Origin: Bog-473 sp963751335 | GTDB lineage: Bacteria > Actinomycetota > Acidimicrobiia > Acidimicrobiales > RAAP-2 | Assembly (NCBI GenBank): GCA_963751335.1 | Contig: CAVVUB010000004.1 | Location: 124,001-188,000, forward strand | Direction: 5' to 3' | Length of the DNA stretch: 64,000 bases | In this document: positions 1 through 9,031 of the stretch, one piece after another | Position numbering within the stretch: position 1 is the first letter of the stretch | How the letters are laid out: each line of letters starts with the position of its first letter | The notes under the pieces: model-generated | What the model was told of the DNA's origin: nothing | The model's database searches: none | What the model saw: the letters and a program-made list of their open reading frames with translations, nothing else | Position numbers and translations under genes: made by a program

Positions 1-1045
1 GGTTCACGCCGTGGGCGATCGCCTCGCGTACCTGGAGCTTGGCCAAATAGGGATCGGCCTGGTTGAAGTCGAAGTGCTCGAACTCCAGACCCGGCACGGT
101 CGCCTTCGTCGTGGCAGGAACCTGACTTGCGTTCTGCACGATCGACAGGTTCACCGTCGAGGGGTTGATAACGTTGACTTCCTTGTTCTGGAGGGCCGGC
201 ACCAGCTGGCTGTCGTCCGAGAAGAACGTGAAGACGATCTTGTCGAGCTTGCCGGGCGTGCCCCAGTAGTTGGGATTGCGCACCAGCACGAGCGACTGGT
301 TGGCGTTGTAGCTCTGGATCTTGTACCAGCTCCCCGAGATGGTCTGGTCGGGACCGGTGAACCCGGTGTTCCAGCCGACGACCCGGGAGATGTGGGCCGG
401 GACCATGGTACCGAAGAGGCTGCGCCAGTCGGCGAAGGCCGGCTTGAAGGTCATGGTCACGGTCTTGCCGTTCGGGCACAGGCCCACGTTGCGATCGGCC
501 GCGGTCCCAGGATCGCAGGCGGCGCCGCCGGCGGGTTTGGATCCTATGACCGACTGGATCTGGTTGTAGCCGGTGCTCGCCGCGTCGTCGTAGGGCTGGC
601 CACCCACGTCGGTGTATTGCGGGTAGCCACTCTCAGCCTGCCAGTTATAGATGAAGTCGTCGGCGGTGATGGGCGTACCGTCGGACCACTCTGCCTTGGG
701 GTTGATGGTGTAGACGATGGTCTGCGGGTTGGTGCTGGACTGCACCGCGCTCTCCAGAAGTTGGCTGTTCAAGACGTACTGCAGCTTGGCGTTGGTGATG
801 AACGTCGCCGGCCACACCATGTTGAGGATCTCTTGGAGAACAAATTCGTTTGCCGCCGAGGTGTTGATGTTGAACCCGGCCAGGTTCTCGTCGAGCGCCA
901 TGGTGGCCGTCCCTCCCGACGAGGAGGAAGACGCCTTGGTCGATGCGCCGCTCGTGGCCGGTGTGACGACCATGAACGACATCGTCAGTGCACCCGCCGC
1001 CAGGGCGGCGTACGCCGACCGCTTCAGTAACCCCTTCAATCCCAT
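1..1045 (-). CDS. ABC transporter substrate-binding protein, family 5 (peptide/nickel type), 3' end off window
   Basis: The frame opens with ATG at 1045 behind an AAGGGGA ribosome site and stays open to the window edge, so the C-terminus is missing. The first 35 or so residues form a Sec signal peptide (MGLKGLLKRSAYAALAAG) with no lipobox cysteine, which is unusual for a Gram-positive binding protein because most are lipoproteins. The mature part has family-5 (OppA/DppA-like) signatures: an early segment reading PQTIVYTINPKAEWSDGTPI followed by TADDFIYNW, and later a QSLVLVRNPNYWG block. Such proteins bind extracellular oligopeptides or similar solutes and deliver them to an ABC permease, which would lie to the left of this window. 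Substrate cannot be told. Family assignment is firm. Confidence 0.88.
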   Translation of the reverse strand, partial: MGLKGLLKRSAYAALAAGALTMSFMVVTPATSGASTKASSSSSGGTATMALDENLAGFNINTSAANEFVLQEILNMVWPATFITNAKLQYVLNSQLLESAVQSSTNPQTIVYTINPKAEWSDGTPITADDFIYNWQAESGYPQYTDVGGQPYDDAASTGYNQIQSVIGSKPAGGAACDPGTAADRNVGLCPNGKTVTMTFKPAFADWRSLFGTMVPAHISRVVGWNTGFTGPDQTISGSWYKIQSYNANQSLVLVRNPNYWGTPGKLDKIVFTFFSDDSQLVPALQNKEVNVINPSTVNLSIVQNASQVPATTKATVPGLEFEHFDFNQADPYLAKLQVREAIAHGVN

Positions 1046-1371
1046 TGCACTCCCCTTGCTCGTCGGTCGCCCCGGTGACGACCGCTTCGCACCGGCCCCA
1101 ACTGCGTTGAGCAGAGCTTGCGCTCCCCTCAACTCCGGTCGGCAGAAGATTGGCTAAACGTAACCTAAATGCCACATTCTGTGTAGGTCACTGCATCTGA
1201 ATTTCTGCGGAAACGCACGTCCTCGAGATCCGATCCGGCTTGGCGGGGCCCAGGGCACAGGATTCCTGCGTGACAGGCACTGTGACACGGCGGCTGCCTA
1301 AGACTGTGTGTCAGCTGTGAGCCGACTGATTGACCTGTGACGACGCCCCGTTAACATTTGTCACTGAGGCG
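1046..1371. other. divergent intergenic region
   Basis: This 326-base spacer separates the leftward binding-protein gene from the rightward transporter gene and must hold both promoters. The 1280-1345 part contains several spaced TGTGAC/GTGAC words, which could be regulator half-sites, but they do not form a clean dyad. I see no small gene or RNA in it. Confidence 0.4.
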
Positions 1372-2361
1372 ATGGTCTATGTCCTTGCGGTAGCGGCAGC
1401 TTTGTCCAACGCGCTGACAAGCGTGTTCCAGCGCATGGGCGTCGAAGATGCCCCCGAAGAGACGACGATGCGATTGAGCCTGATGGCCCATGCCATCAAA
1501 CGGGGCGTCTGGCTCCTCGGCTTCGCCTTCATGATTTGTTCCTTCCTGCTGCAATCTTTTGCGCTCCACCTCGGCCGGCTGTCGGTGGTCCAGCCCATCC
1601 TGACCATGGAGCTCCTCTTCCTGGTCGCCATCCTCGGGACGTACTTCCGCTTCCAGATCTCGTACCGGGAGTGGATCGGCGCCGGGGCCATTGCCTTCGG
1701 GCTCGCCGGTTTCCTCTACTTCGCCGCACCGGGCGGAGGCCAGGAGGTGCCGACCAACCTGGGTTGGATCGTGGTCGGCGGCACGACCTGCGGACTCATC
1801 GTCCTGACCGTGGTGGCCACCCGCTGGGGTCCCCGCTGGTGGAAGGCGGCCATGTTCGGCAGCGCGGCCGCCATCGCGTATGCGTTCACGGCTGCCCTCA
1901 TCAAGACGGTGAGCGACTTCGCCGCGCAGGACTGGGTCACCTTGTTCGTGCACTGGCAGACCTACGGCGTCATCGTCTTCGGGCTGCTCGGCCTCTTCCT
2001 GACGCAGAACGCGTTCCACGCCGGTCCGCTCGCCGCCTCGCAGTCCACCCTGGTCCTGGTCGACCCGCTGGTCAGCATCTGTCTCGGGATCGCCCTCTTC
2101 GGAGACAGCCTTCGCACCTCGGGACCGTACGGGCCCCTCGAGGCCGTCTCCCTCCTGCTGATGTTCGTCGGGGCTGTCTTCCTGTCGCACTCGCCGCTCA
2201 TCACGGGCATCAGGAGCGAGGGCCAAGGCGATGAGTACGAGGAGATGCTCTCGCGCCAGCTGAAGCATCCCCACGGACGCCTCCTCCATGCTCCCGAGCC
2301 CGAGCCCGAGCCGACCCACGACGCCTACCAGGACGGCCTGCCGCCTTTCTCGTCGGCCTAA
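1372..2361 (+). CDS. DMT-superfamily multi-helix membrane transporter
   Basis: The product is an integral membrane protein of about 329 residues with nine or ten hydrophobic segments and a charged, proline-rich cytoplasmic tail (EPEPEPEPTHDAYQDG). The two-repeat layout resembles the drug/metabolite transporter superfamily (EamA/NIPA-like). The substrate cannot be read from sequence. An in-frame TTG at 1330 would give a 14-residue longer protein, but the ATG at 1372 starts directly with the first membrane helix and is preferred. The stop overlaps the end of the convergent hydrolase gene by four bases. Confidence 0.75.
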   Translation: MVYVLAVAAALSNALTSVFQRMGVEDAPEETTMRLSLMAHAIKRGVWLLGFAFMICSFLLQSFALHLGRLSVVQPILTMELLFLVAILGTYFRFQISYREWIGAGAIAFGLAGFLYFAAPGGGQEVPTNLGWIVVGGTTCGLIVLTVVATRWGPRWWKAAMFGSAAAIAYAFTAALIKTVSDFAAQDWVTLFVHWQTYGVIVFGLLGLFLTQNAFHAGPLAASQSTLVLVDPLVSICLGIALFGDSLRTSGPYGPLEAVSLLLMFVGAVFLSHSPLITGIRSEGQGDEYEEMLSRQLKHPHGRLLHAPEPEPEPTHDAYQDGLPPFSSA

Positions 2362-3170
2362 CCGTCGCCGGCCGCCTTTTCGACCACAAGCCGCGTCATG
2401 GCGGCGAAATGGTCCGGATGAGACAGGTGCGCTCCGTGGTGCGCCCCCTCGATGCGGAACACCGACGCCCCGGGCACGTTCTCGCCCAACCATTCGACGC
2501 TGCGCCGGTGGTGCGGGGCCGAACCCTCGCCGCCCCGACCGAACACGGCCGGGGCGGCCAGCGCGGTGACCTCGAAGACCGGCTCAGTGGAGTGAAGGCT
2601 TCGCAGATCGCCCATCAGCGCCGGCCCGTCGGCCACCCGGTCCGCCCGACTCTCGTCGGTCAGGCGGGCCCAGGCGCCCTGGCTGACCATGCGGGAGAAG
2701 AACCGTTCCACTTCGACGGCCGGGTCTTCGGACATCGGCGGCCAGCCCTGGGCCGGACCCCCGTTGGCCTGCTGGCGCCGAAAACCCAGCCAGGGCATCG
2801 GGGGTTCGAAGGCCCCGATGGCGTCGAAGGCCCGGGGCGAGGCCAGAGCCGCGCCGACCACGACGTCGCCCCCGAAACTGTGGCCGACGGCAACCAGAGG
2901 CCCGGCGCCGCGGGCCGGAGCGGTGGCCCGCAGTTCCTGACCGATGGCCAGCAGGTCCTCGATGTGCCCACCGAGGTCGGTGGCTCCGGCGCCTCGGGAC
3001 CCTTGGTAGCCCCGACGGTCGTAGGCCAACGTCGTCAACTCGGGCAGGCGCCGCATCACCCGCCGGAAGCTCTCGCCTCGGTCGAGCGATCCGTGGACGA
3101 AAACGACCGTGGCGACGCCTGGCGCCGGGGCAGGCCGCGCCGAGACCTTGAGTGCGGCCGGATAGGGCAT
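2358..3170 (-). CDS. alpha/beta hydrolase
   Basis: This 270-residue protein has the alpha/beta-hydrolase fold signatures: an oxyanion-side VVFVHGSLDRGES strand-loop near residue 24, the nucleophile elbow GHSFGG near residue 96, an acidic residue after strand 7 and a late histidine in GAHHGAHLSHPD. No membrane segment or signal peptide is visible, so it is probably cytoplasmic. The substrate is unknown; esterase, lipase-like or haloperoxidase-like members share these motifs. It is convergent with the transporter and divergent from kgd. Confidence 0.8.
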   Translation of the reverse strand: MPYPAALKVSARPAPAPGVATVVFVHGSLDRGESFRRVMRRLPELTTLAYDRRGYQGSRGAGATDLGGHIEDLLAIGQELRATAPARGAGPLVAVGHSFGGDVVVGAALASPRAFDAIGAFEPPMPWLGFRRQQANGGPAQGWPPMSEDPAVEVERFFSRMVSQGAWARLTDESRADRVADGPALMGDLRSLHSTEPVFEVTALAAPAVFGRGGEGSAPHHRRSVEWLGENVPGASVFRIEGAHHGAHLSHPDHFAAMTRLVVEKAAGDG

Positions 3171-3232
3171 GGGCAGGGCAGACGCTACCCGGGCCGCCCA
3201 CCAACCCAGACCTCCGCCGGTAGGGTTGCCTC

Positions 3233-6200
3233 ATGACCCAGTTCGGCGGCACAGGAGGCTCGTTCGGCCCCAATGCCTGGCTCGTCGACGACATGTACGA
3301 CCGCTTCCTGGCCGATCCGGACTCGGTCGGCGAGAGCTGGCGCGAATTCTTCGCCGACTACCGCCCGGCGCCTGTTCCCGTGCCCCAGAGCCAGCTCACC
3401 CCGACCGACAATGCTGCTCCGGCGGCCACCGCTCCAGCCCCGCCAGCCCCGCCGGCCCCTCCTGCTGCACCGGCGGCGCCCACGACGGCCTCCAAGGCGC
3501 CGACTGCCACCGTTCAAGCCCCTGCAGCGGCACCGGCGGCGGTCGGGCAACCAGGGACCGAGGGCGCCACCGTGCTCCGCGGGGCGGCCTCCCGCATCGT
3601 CGCGAACATGGAGGCCAGCCTCGGTGTGCCGACGGCGACGAGCGTGCGCTCGGTACCCGCCCGCTTGCTCGAGGTCAACCGGCTCATCCTCAACAACCAG
3701 TTGGCCCGGACGACGGGCGCCAAGGTCAGCTTCACCCACATCATCGGCTACGCCGTTGTGCGCGCCCTGCACGATGTGCCTGCACTCAACGCCGCCTTCG
3801 TGGCCGATGCCGACGGATCGGGCAAGCCTGGCGTCATCCATCACAAGCGCGTCGGCCTCGGCCTCGCGGTCGACCGGGAGAAGAGCGATGGGACGCGCAC
3901 GCTGCTCGTGCCGTGCATCAAGGAGGCCGACACGCTCGACTTCCGTGGATTCGTCCTCGCCTATGAAGACCTCATCCGCAAGATCCACACGGGGAAGATC
4001 GCGCCGGACGACTTCGTCGGGACGACGGTCTCGCTGACCAACCCGGGCACGCTCGGCACCATCCAGTCGGTGCCTCGCCTCATGCCCGGCCAGGGCGCCA
4101 TCGTCGGCGTGGGCGCGCTCGGGTACCCGGCCGGTTTTGAGGCAGCCGACCCGCGTGTCCTGGCCGAGCTCGGGCTGGGCAAGGTGGTGACACTCACCTC
4201 GACCTACGACCACCGCATCATCCAGGGTGCCGAGTCCGGTCTTTTCCTGGGCCGGGTCGCAGCCCTGCTGACTGGGGCCGACGGCTTCTACGACGATCTC
4301 TTCGAGTCGATGGGGGTGCCCTACGAACCGGTGCGCTGGCAGGTGGACTCAAACGCCGGCGAGGCCTCCGAAGAGGGTGAGCACCAACGCCTGACCAAGC
4401 AGGTTCACGTGCAGACGCTCATCAACATGTACCGGGTCCGCGGGCACCTCATCGCCCACCTGGACCCGCTCGACGCCGAGCCACCGCACATCCACCCCGA
4501 GCTCGACCCGCTCACGTACGGACTCACCATCTGGGATCTGCCCCGTCAGTTCGTCGCCGACGGCCTGGCCGGGCGCGATGTGGCCACCCTCGACGAGATC
4601 CTCCACGTCCTGCGCGACGCCTACTGCCGGACACTCGGCATCGAGTACATGCACATCCAGGACCCCGAGCAGAAGCGCTGGATCCAACAGCATGTCGAGG
4701 GTCAGCCGACCACGCTCAACATCGAGGAGCAGCGTCACATCCTCGACCGCCTCAACGCGGCCGAGGTCTTCGAACGGTTCCTCCACACCCGCTACGTCGG
4801 GCAGAAGCGCTTCGGTCTCGAGGGTGCCGAGTCGACCATCGTGCTGTTGGATGCGCTCCTCGACGCGGCGGCCGGCTCCGGGGTGGCCGAGGTCGTGATG
4901 GGCATGGCTCATCGCGGCCGTCTGAACGTGCTGGCCAACATTGTCGGCAAGTCGTACCGCGAGATCTTCGAGGAGTTCGAGGGGAATCTCGATCCTGAGT
5001 CGGTCCAGGGCTCTGGAGACGTGAAGTACCACAAGGGTGCGCGTGGTGTGTACATGGCCAGCGCCGGAGAGGAGCTGCCGATCACGCTGGCCTCGAATCC
5101 CTCGCACCTCGAGGCAGTCGACCCCGTGGTGGAGGGCATGACGCGGGCCAAACAGGATCGGATCTCCCCGCCGACCGACGGCACGCCGGCCGCTGCCGCC
5201 GAGGGCGTGGAGGGGTTCCCGTGCATGTCCGTGCTCATCCACGGCGACGCTGCCTTCGCCGGGCAGGGCGTCGTGGCCGAGACGCTCAATCTCTCGGGCC
5301 TTTCCGGTTACCGCACCGGTGGCACCGTTCACCTGGTCATCAACAACCAACTCGGCTTCACCACGGCGCCCGCGTCTGCGCGCACCTCGGTGTACCCGAC
5401 CGACGTGGCCAAGATGGTGCAGGCGCCCGTCTTCCACGTGAACGGGGATGACCCCGAAGCCTGCGTGCGTGCCGCCCGCCTCGCCTTCTCGTTCCGCCAG
5501 ACGTTCCACAAGGACGTCGTGATCGATCTGGTCTGCTACCGAAAGCACGGGCACAACGAGGGTGACGACCCGAGCTACACCCAGCCCCTCATGTACCAGC
5601 GCATCGACGCCAAGCGTTCTGTACGCAAGCTCTACACCGAGACGCTGGTGCGCCGGGGTGACATCACCCTCGATGAGGCAGAGCACGCCCTCGACGATTT
5701 CAACGCCAAGCTGCAGACCGTCCTCGACGAGGTGCGCCAGGAACCTTCACTGGCCCCGACCGGGTTGCCTCCCGCCGAGCCGTCGCCGAGGGTGATCGAC
5801 CCGCCCGAGACCGGTATCGCTCCCGACGTCGTCCAAGCCCTCTCTGCTGTCGTGCGCACGGTGCCGGACGGATTCACCATCCACCCCAAGCTCGAGCGAC
5901 AGTTCGCCCAGCGCGACGAACTGGTGGCCAGCGGCTCGGTGGATTGGGCCCTGGCCGAGGCCCTTGCGTTCGGTTCCTTGATGTACGAGGGCGTGAACGT
6001 GCGCCTGACCGGTCAGGACACCCGGCGGGGCACGTTCAGCCACCGTCACGCCGTCCTGGTCGACTACTCGAACGCCGAGGAATACGTCCCGTTGGCCCAT
6101 ATCCGGGACGGGTTGGCCCGGGTCGGGGCCGCCCAACTCAACCCGGCGGGTGAGATAGGCAATTTCACGGTCCGCGACTCGCTGCTCTCCGAGTACGCCG

Positions 6201-7015
6201 CCGTGGGATTCGAGTACGGCTATTCGGTCGAGGCGCCCGAGGCCCTCGTGGCCTGGGAGGCTCAGTTCGGGGACTTCGCCAACGGTGCGCAGATCATCAT
6301 CGACAACTTCCTCGCTGCCGCGGAGATCAAATGGGGGCAGTACTCGGGCCTGGTGATGCTTTTGCCGCACGGATACGAGGGCCAGGGTCCTGAGCATTCC
6401 TCGTCGCGTTTTGAGCGCTTCCTGTCGCTCAGTGCCCGGGGCAACATGCGGGTCACCATCCCCTCGACATCGGCTCAGTATTTCCACCTGCTGCGCTCAC
6501 AGGCCCGACTGAATCCCAAGCGTCCGCTGGTCGTCGTGACCCCCAAGTCCATGCTGCGGGCCCATGCCTCCCGCTCGACGCTGGACGAACTCGAGACGGG
6601 GTCCTTCCGTCTGCTCATCGACGATGCTGCCGTCGAAGACCCCAGATCGGTGCGCCGCGTCGTCCTGTGCAGTGGGAAGATCGCCCATGAGGCCCTGGCC
6701 TATCGGAGCGAGTTGGACGAGACCGAGGCGGATAAGGTAGCGATTGTCCGCGTGGAGCAGATCTATCCCTGGCCTGTCCTGCAGATCACCGCCACCCTTG
6801 AGCGCTATCCGGAGGCCAACGAGGTGGTCTGGCTCCAAGAGGAGCCCGAGAACATGGGTGGCTGGTCCTTCGTCCACGCGCGTCTGCATGCCTGCCTGCC
6901 CGACCGTTTTACGCTGCGCCACGTCAGCCGAACGGAATCGGCCAGCCCGGCCATCGGCAGTGCCGCCCTGCACGCTCTCGAGCAGGCCGATCTTCTGCGG
7001 CGGTCCGTTGGCTGA
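3233..7015 (+). CDS. kgd: multifunctional 2-oxoglutarate dehydrogenase E1/E2 (alpha-ketoglutarate decarboxylase)
   Basis: The 1260-residue protein has the architecture of actinobacterial Kgd/OdhA. It begins with the E1-type N-terminal helix (FGPNAWLVDDMYDRFL), followed by a Pro/Ala linker (about 45-105). An E2 succinyltransferase-like domain (about 105-350) carries the catalytic motif TYDHRIIQG, with His near residue 327. The ThDP-dependent E1 region follows (about 390-1260) with MAHRGRLNVLAN near 558, HLEAVDPVVEG and RKHGHNEGDDPS. There is no lipoyl domain, as expected for this family, which borrows the lipoyl carrier from a separate E2. It feeds the TCA cycle by oxidative decarboxylation of 2-oxoglutarate. 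Actinobacterial homologues are controlled by a GarA/OdhI FHA protein; no such gene is in the window. The reading frame is intact and its end overlaps the next gene. Confidence 0.97.
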   Translation: MTQFGGTGGSFGPNAWLVDDMYDRFLADPDSVGESWREFFADYRPAPVPVPQSQLTPTDNAAPAATAPAPPAPPAPPAAPAAPTTASKAPTATVQAPAAAPAAVGQPGTEGATVLRGAASRIVANMEASLGVPTATSVRSVPARLLEVNRLILNNQLARTTGAKVSFTHIIGYAVVRALHDVPALNAAFVADADGSGKPGVIHHKRVGLGLAVDREKSDGTRTLLVPCIKEADTLDFRGFVLAYEDLIRKIHTGKIAPDDFVGTTVSLTNPGTLGTIQSVPRLMPGQGAIVGVGALGYPAGFEAADPRVLAELGLGKVVTLTSTYDHRIIQGAESGLFLGRVAALLTGADGFYDDLFESMGVPYEPVRWQVDSNAGEASEEGEHQRLTKQVHVQTLINMYRVRGHLIAHLDPLDAEPPHIHPELDPLTYGLTIWDLPRQFVADGLAGRDVATLDEILHVLRDAYCRTLGIEYMHIQDPEQKRWIQQHVEGQPTTLNIEEQRHILDRLNAAEVFERFLHTRYVGQKRFGLEGAESTIVLLDALLDAAAGSGVAEVVMGMAHRGRLNVLANIVGKSYREIFEEFEGNLDPESVQGSGDVKYHKGARGVYMASAGEELPITLASNPSHLEAVDPVVEGMTRAKQDRISPPTDGTPAAAAEGVEGFPCMSVLIHGDAAFAGQGVVAETLNLSGLSGYRTGGTVHLVINNQLGFTTAPASARTSVYPTDVAKMVQAPVFHVNGDDPEACVRAARLAFSFRQTFHKDVVIDLVCYRKHGHNEGDDPSYTQPLMYQRIDAKRSVRKLYTETLVRRGDITLDEAEHALDDFNAKLQTVLDEVRQEPSLAPTGLPPAEPSPRVIDPPETGIAPDVVQALSAVVRTVPDGFTIHPKLERQFAQRDELVASGSVDWALAEALAFGSLMYEGVNVRLTGQDTRRGTFSHRHAVLVDYSNAEEYVPLAHIRDGLARVGAAQLNPAGEIGNFTVRDSLLSEYAAVGFEYGYSVEAPEALVAWEAQFGDFANGAQIIIDNFLAAAEIKWGQYSGLVMLLPHGYEGQGPEHSSSRFERFLSLSARGNMRVTIPSTSAQYFHLLRSQARLNPKRPLVVVTPKSMLRAHASRSTLDELETGSFRLLIDDAAVEDPRSVRRVVLCSGKIAHEALAYRSELDETEADKVAIVRVEQIYPWPVLQITATLERYPEANEVVWLQEEPENMGGWSFVHARLHACLPDRFTLRHVSRTESASPAIGSAALHALEQADLLRRSVG

Positions 7016-8579
7016 ACCGCACCATGTCGTGGTCGACGGATCCAACCTGGCCACCGAGGGACGAACCTCACCAAGCCTGAAGCAGCTCGATGAGGCGGTA
7101 CACGCCTACGCGGCCGAGGATCCAGATGCCAGCATCATCGTGGTCGTCGACGCCACCTTCGAGCACCGGGTTTCGGAGGAAGAGCGCGACGAGGTTCGTG
7201 CGGCCATGCTCAACGGTGAGGTGATCTCGCCGCCGGCGGGCGCCATCGGCCGGGGCGATGCGTTCGTTCTGCGCATCGCCGAGCGCACCGGTGCCATCGT
7301 GCTCTCGAACGACTCGTTCCAGGAGTTTCACGGCGAGCATCCCTGGCTCTTCGACGAAGGCCGGCTGATCGGCGGGAAACCCGTGCCCGGAGTGGGCTGG
7401 ATCTTCACGCCCCGCATCCCCATTCGGGGACCCAAGAGCCGCGCCGCCACGGCAGAGGCCAAGTCCAAGAAGAGGGACCCCGATTCCGCACCCGCTAAGG
7501 CGGCTGAGCTGGCCCGGGCGGCCAAGAAAGCAGCGAAGCGGGGGCAAAAGGCGAAGAAGGCGACCACGAAGGCCGTCTCGACCGTCGACTCGTCGTGGCC
7601 CATCACCCCGACCGTCCCGCCACCTGGCCGGGTCAAGGTCGACCCGGTGCTCTCGAACGCTATAGAGGAGGCCGTCGAGGAAGCACTCCACCCGGCCAAG
7701 CCTTCCAAGTCGAAGGGCTCGACCAAGAAGGCGGCGCCGCCCAAGGGCTCCAAGGCCCGGAGGGCCGCGGCGTCGATGCCGGCCATGACGAGCGAGGCGA
7801 ACAGGGCTGAACAGAAGCGCACGACCCCACCACCGGCCGTCAACGAGCCGCTGGCCTTCATCAACTTCGTCGCCAGCTTCGCCGTCGGGACCACGGTGGG
7901 CGGCGAGGTGGTTTCGTTCACCTCGCACGGAGCCATGGTCGATGTGGCCATACCCGAAGGGGGAGTGCTGCACTGCTACATCCCCTTGACCGCCATGGGT
8001 ACACCGCCCCCGACGAAGGCGCGCCAAGTGCTGAAGAAGGGCGAAGTACGCGCCTTCGTCCTGGCCGGCTTGGACCCGCCTCGCCGGGTGGCCGAGCTCT
8101 CGCTCCCAGTTTCTCCTGAGGCAGCGACGGGCGACGCCCAGAAGCGCGCGCCCCGGTCCGAGGGGCGGGGACCGGCGGCTGTCGCGGTCAACGGAGCGCT
8201 GAGAGAGGCGTCAGAAGATGGCAAGACGCTGGAGACGCTTCCGGCCAAGAAGACCTCGGGCAAGAAGGCCGCCAAGAAATCGGCACCCGTGAAGGCGGCG
8301 TCGAAGAAAGCTGCCGGCACGAAGAAGGCGGCCGCCGCGACGGCAAAGTCTGCGCCACCGCTGGAGGAGGTCCCAGCCAAGAAGGCCCCTGCCAAGAAGG
8401 CCCCAGCCGAGAAGGCCGCAGCAAAGAAGGCGGCAGCCGAGAACGCCCCTGCCAAGAAGGCCCCTGCCAAGAAGGCCCCTGCCAAGAAGGCCCCTGCCAA
8501 GAAGGCCGCAGCCAAGAAGGCCGCAGCAAAGAAGGCGGCCAAGCCGAAGCAGGCCCCGGCCAAGGCGGCCGGCGTCTAG
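7008..8579 (+). CDS. NYN/PIN-like ribonuclease domain + S1 domain + histone H1-like Lys/Ala tail
   Basis: The N-terminus (HHVVVDGSNLATEGR, then VVVDATFEHRV, and later GRGDAFVLRIAERTGAIVLS and NDSFQEF) matches the Zc3h12a-type NYN/PIN nuclease fold, with the acidic residues expected to bind metal. A basic Lys/Ala linker follows (about 145-210). An S1-like RNA-binding domain lies near 290-355 (VGTTVGGEVVSFTSHGAMVD ending VAELSLPVS). The end is a roughly 120-residue tail of PAKKA/AAKKA pentapeptides like H1/HU-type nucleoid proteins. The chosen start is TTG 7008, which overlaps the kgd stop by eight bases and gives a MAEPHH start; GTG 7029 is the alternative. Family knowledge predicts RNA cleavage, but the target is unknown. 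The overlap implies translational coupling to kgd. Confidence 0.75.
   Translation: MAEPHHVVVDGSNLATEGRTSPSLKQLDEAVHAYAAEDPDASIIVVVDATFEHRVSEEERDEVRAAMLNGEVISPPAGAIGRGDAFVLRIAERTGAIVLSNDSFQEFHGEHPWLFDEGRLIGGKPVPGVGWIFTPRIPIRGPKSRAATAEAKSKKRDPDSAPAKAAELARAAKKAAKRGQKAKKATTKAVSTVDSSWPITPTVPPPGRVKVDPVLSNAIEEAVEEALHPAKPSKSKGSTKKAAPPKGSKARRAAASMPAMTSEANRAEQKRTTPPPAVNEPLAFINFVASFAVGTTVGGEVVSFTSHGAMVDVAIPEGGVLHCYIPLTAMGTPPPTKARQVLKKGEVRAFVLAGLDPPRRVAELSLPVSPEAATGDAQKRAPRSEGRGPAAVAVNGALREASEDGKTLETLPAKKTSGKKAAKKSAPVKAASKKAAGTKKAAAATAKSAPPLEEVPAKKAPAKKAPAEKAAAKKAAAENAPAKKAPAKKAPAKKAPAKKAAAKKAAAKKAAKPKQAPAKAAGV
8376..8543 (+). repeat. 15-bp in-frame tandem repeat encoding PAKKA/AAKKA units
   Basis: About eleven 15-base units of the type GCCAAGAAGGCCCCT run head to tail, with substitutions such as GAG for AAG and GCA for CCT. 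They encode the C-terminal basic tail of the NYN-S1 protein. The units are coding, contiguous and lack spacers, so this is not a CRISPR array. Copy number probably varies between strains. Confidence 0.85.
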
Positions 8580-8599
8580 GTCTGAGTAACGTCCCGCAG

Positions 8600-9031
8600 A
8601 TGGAGCTTCCCGACCCCGCCGACGTCCTGCCCCATCGACCGCCGTTCTTGTTCGTGACCGAACTCACCGCGGTGGAACCGGGCGTGTCGGCCCGAGGACA
8701 TTGGCGCCTCACTGGGGACGAACCGTTCTTTGGCGGGCATTTTCCCGGGCGCCCCACCCTGCCGGGGGTGCTCATGGTCGAGTCCCTTGCCCAGCTCGGC
8801 GGCATCGCCGTCCTGCTCGACCAGCGCTACGCGGGCAAGCTGCCGCTCTTCGGCGGAATCGAGAAAGCGCGATTCCGGCGCCAGGTCGTCCCTGGCGAGA
8901 CGCTCGAGCTCGACGTCTTCATGGATCGCCTCTCGGCCCGGGCCGGCAAGGGACGCGGGGTGGCCTCGGTCGGCGGGCAGACTGCCTGCGAGACCGATCT
9001 TCTCTTTGTCATCGCGGATGGAGCTGCCTGA
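8600..9031 (+). CDS. fabZ: 3-hydroxyacyl-ACP dehydratase FabZ-type
   Basis: This 143-residue hot-dog-fold protein carries the FabZ signatures LPHRPPFL at the start and GHFPGRPTLPGVLMVESLAQ in the middle, with the catalytic His in GHFPG and the Glu in MVESLAQ. It dehydrates beta-hydroxyacyl-ACP in fatty-acid synthesis and acts in the cytoplasm. The length is normal for the family. It follows the NYN gene by 20 bases, and its stop overlaps the ATG of the exonuclease gene as ATGA, so the two are coupled. Confidence 0.9.
   Translation: MELPDPADVLPHRPPFLFVTELTAVEPGVSARGHWRLTGDEPFFGGHFPGRPTLPGVLMVESLAQLGGIAVLLDQRYAGKLPLFGGIEKARFRRQVVPGETLELDVFMDRLSARAGKGRGVASVGGQTACETDLLFVIADGAA

Noticed and set aside
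4349..5686. 445-codon minus-strand frame inside kgd
   Set aside because: It is antisense to strongly conserved E1 sequence and has His/Val/Glu-rich shadow composition.
8376..8543. Possible CRISPR array
   Set aside because: The 15-base units are contiguous, in frame, without spacers, and encode a basic protein tail.
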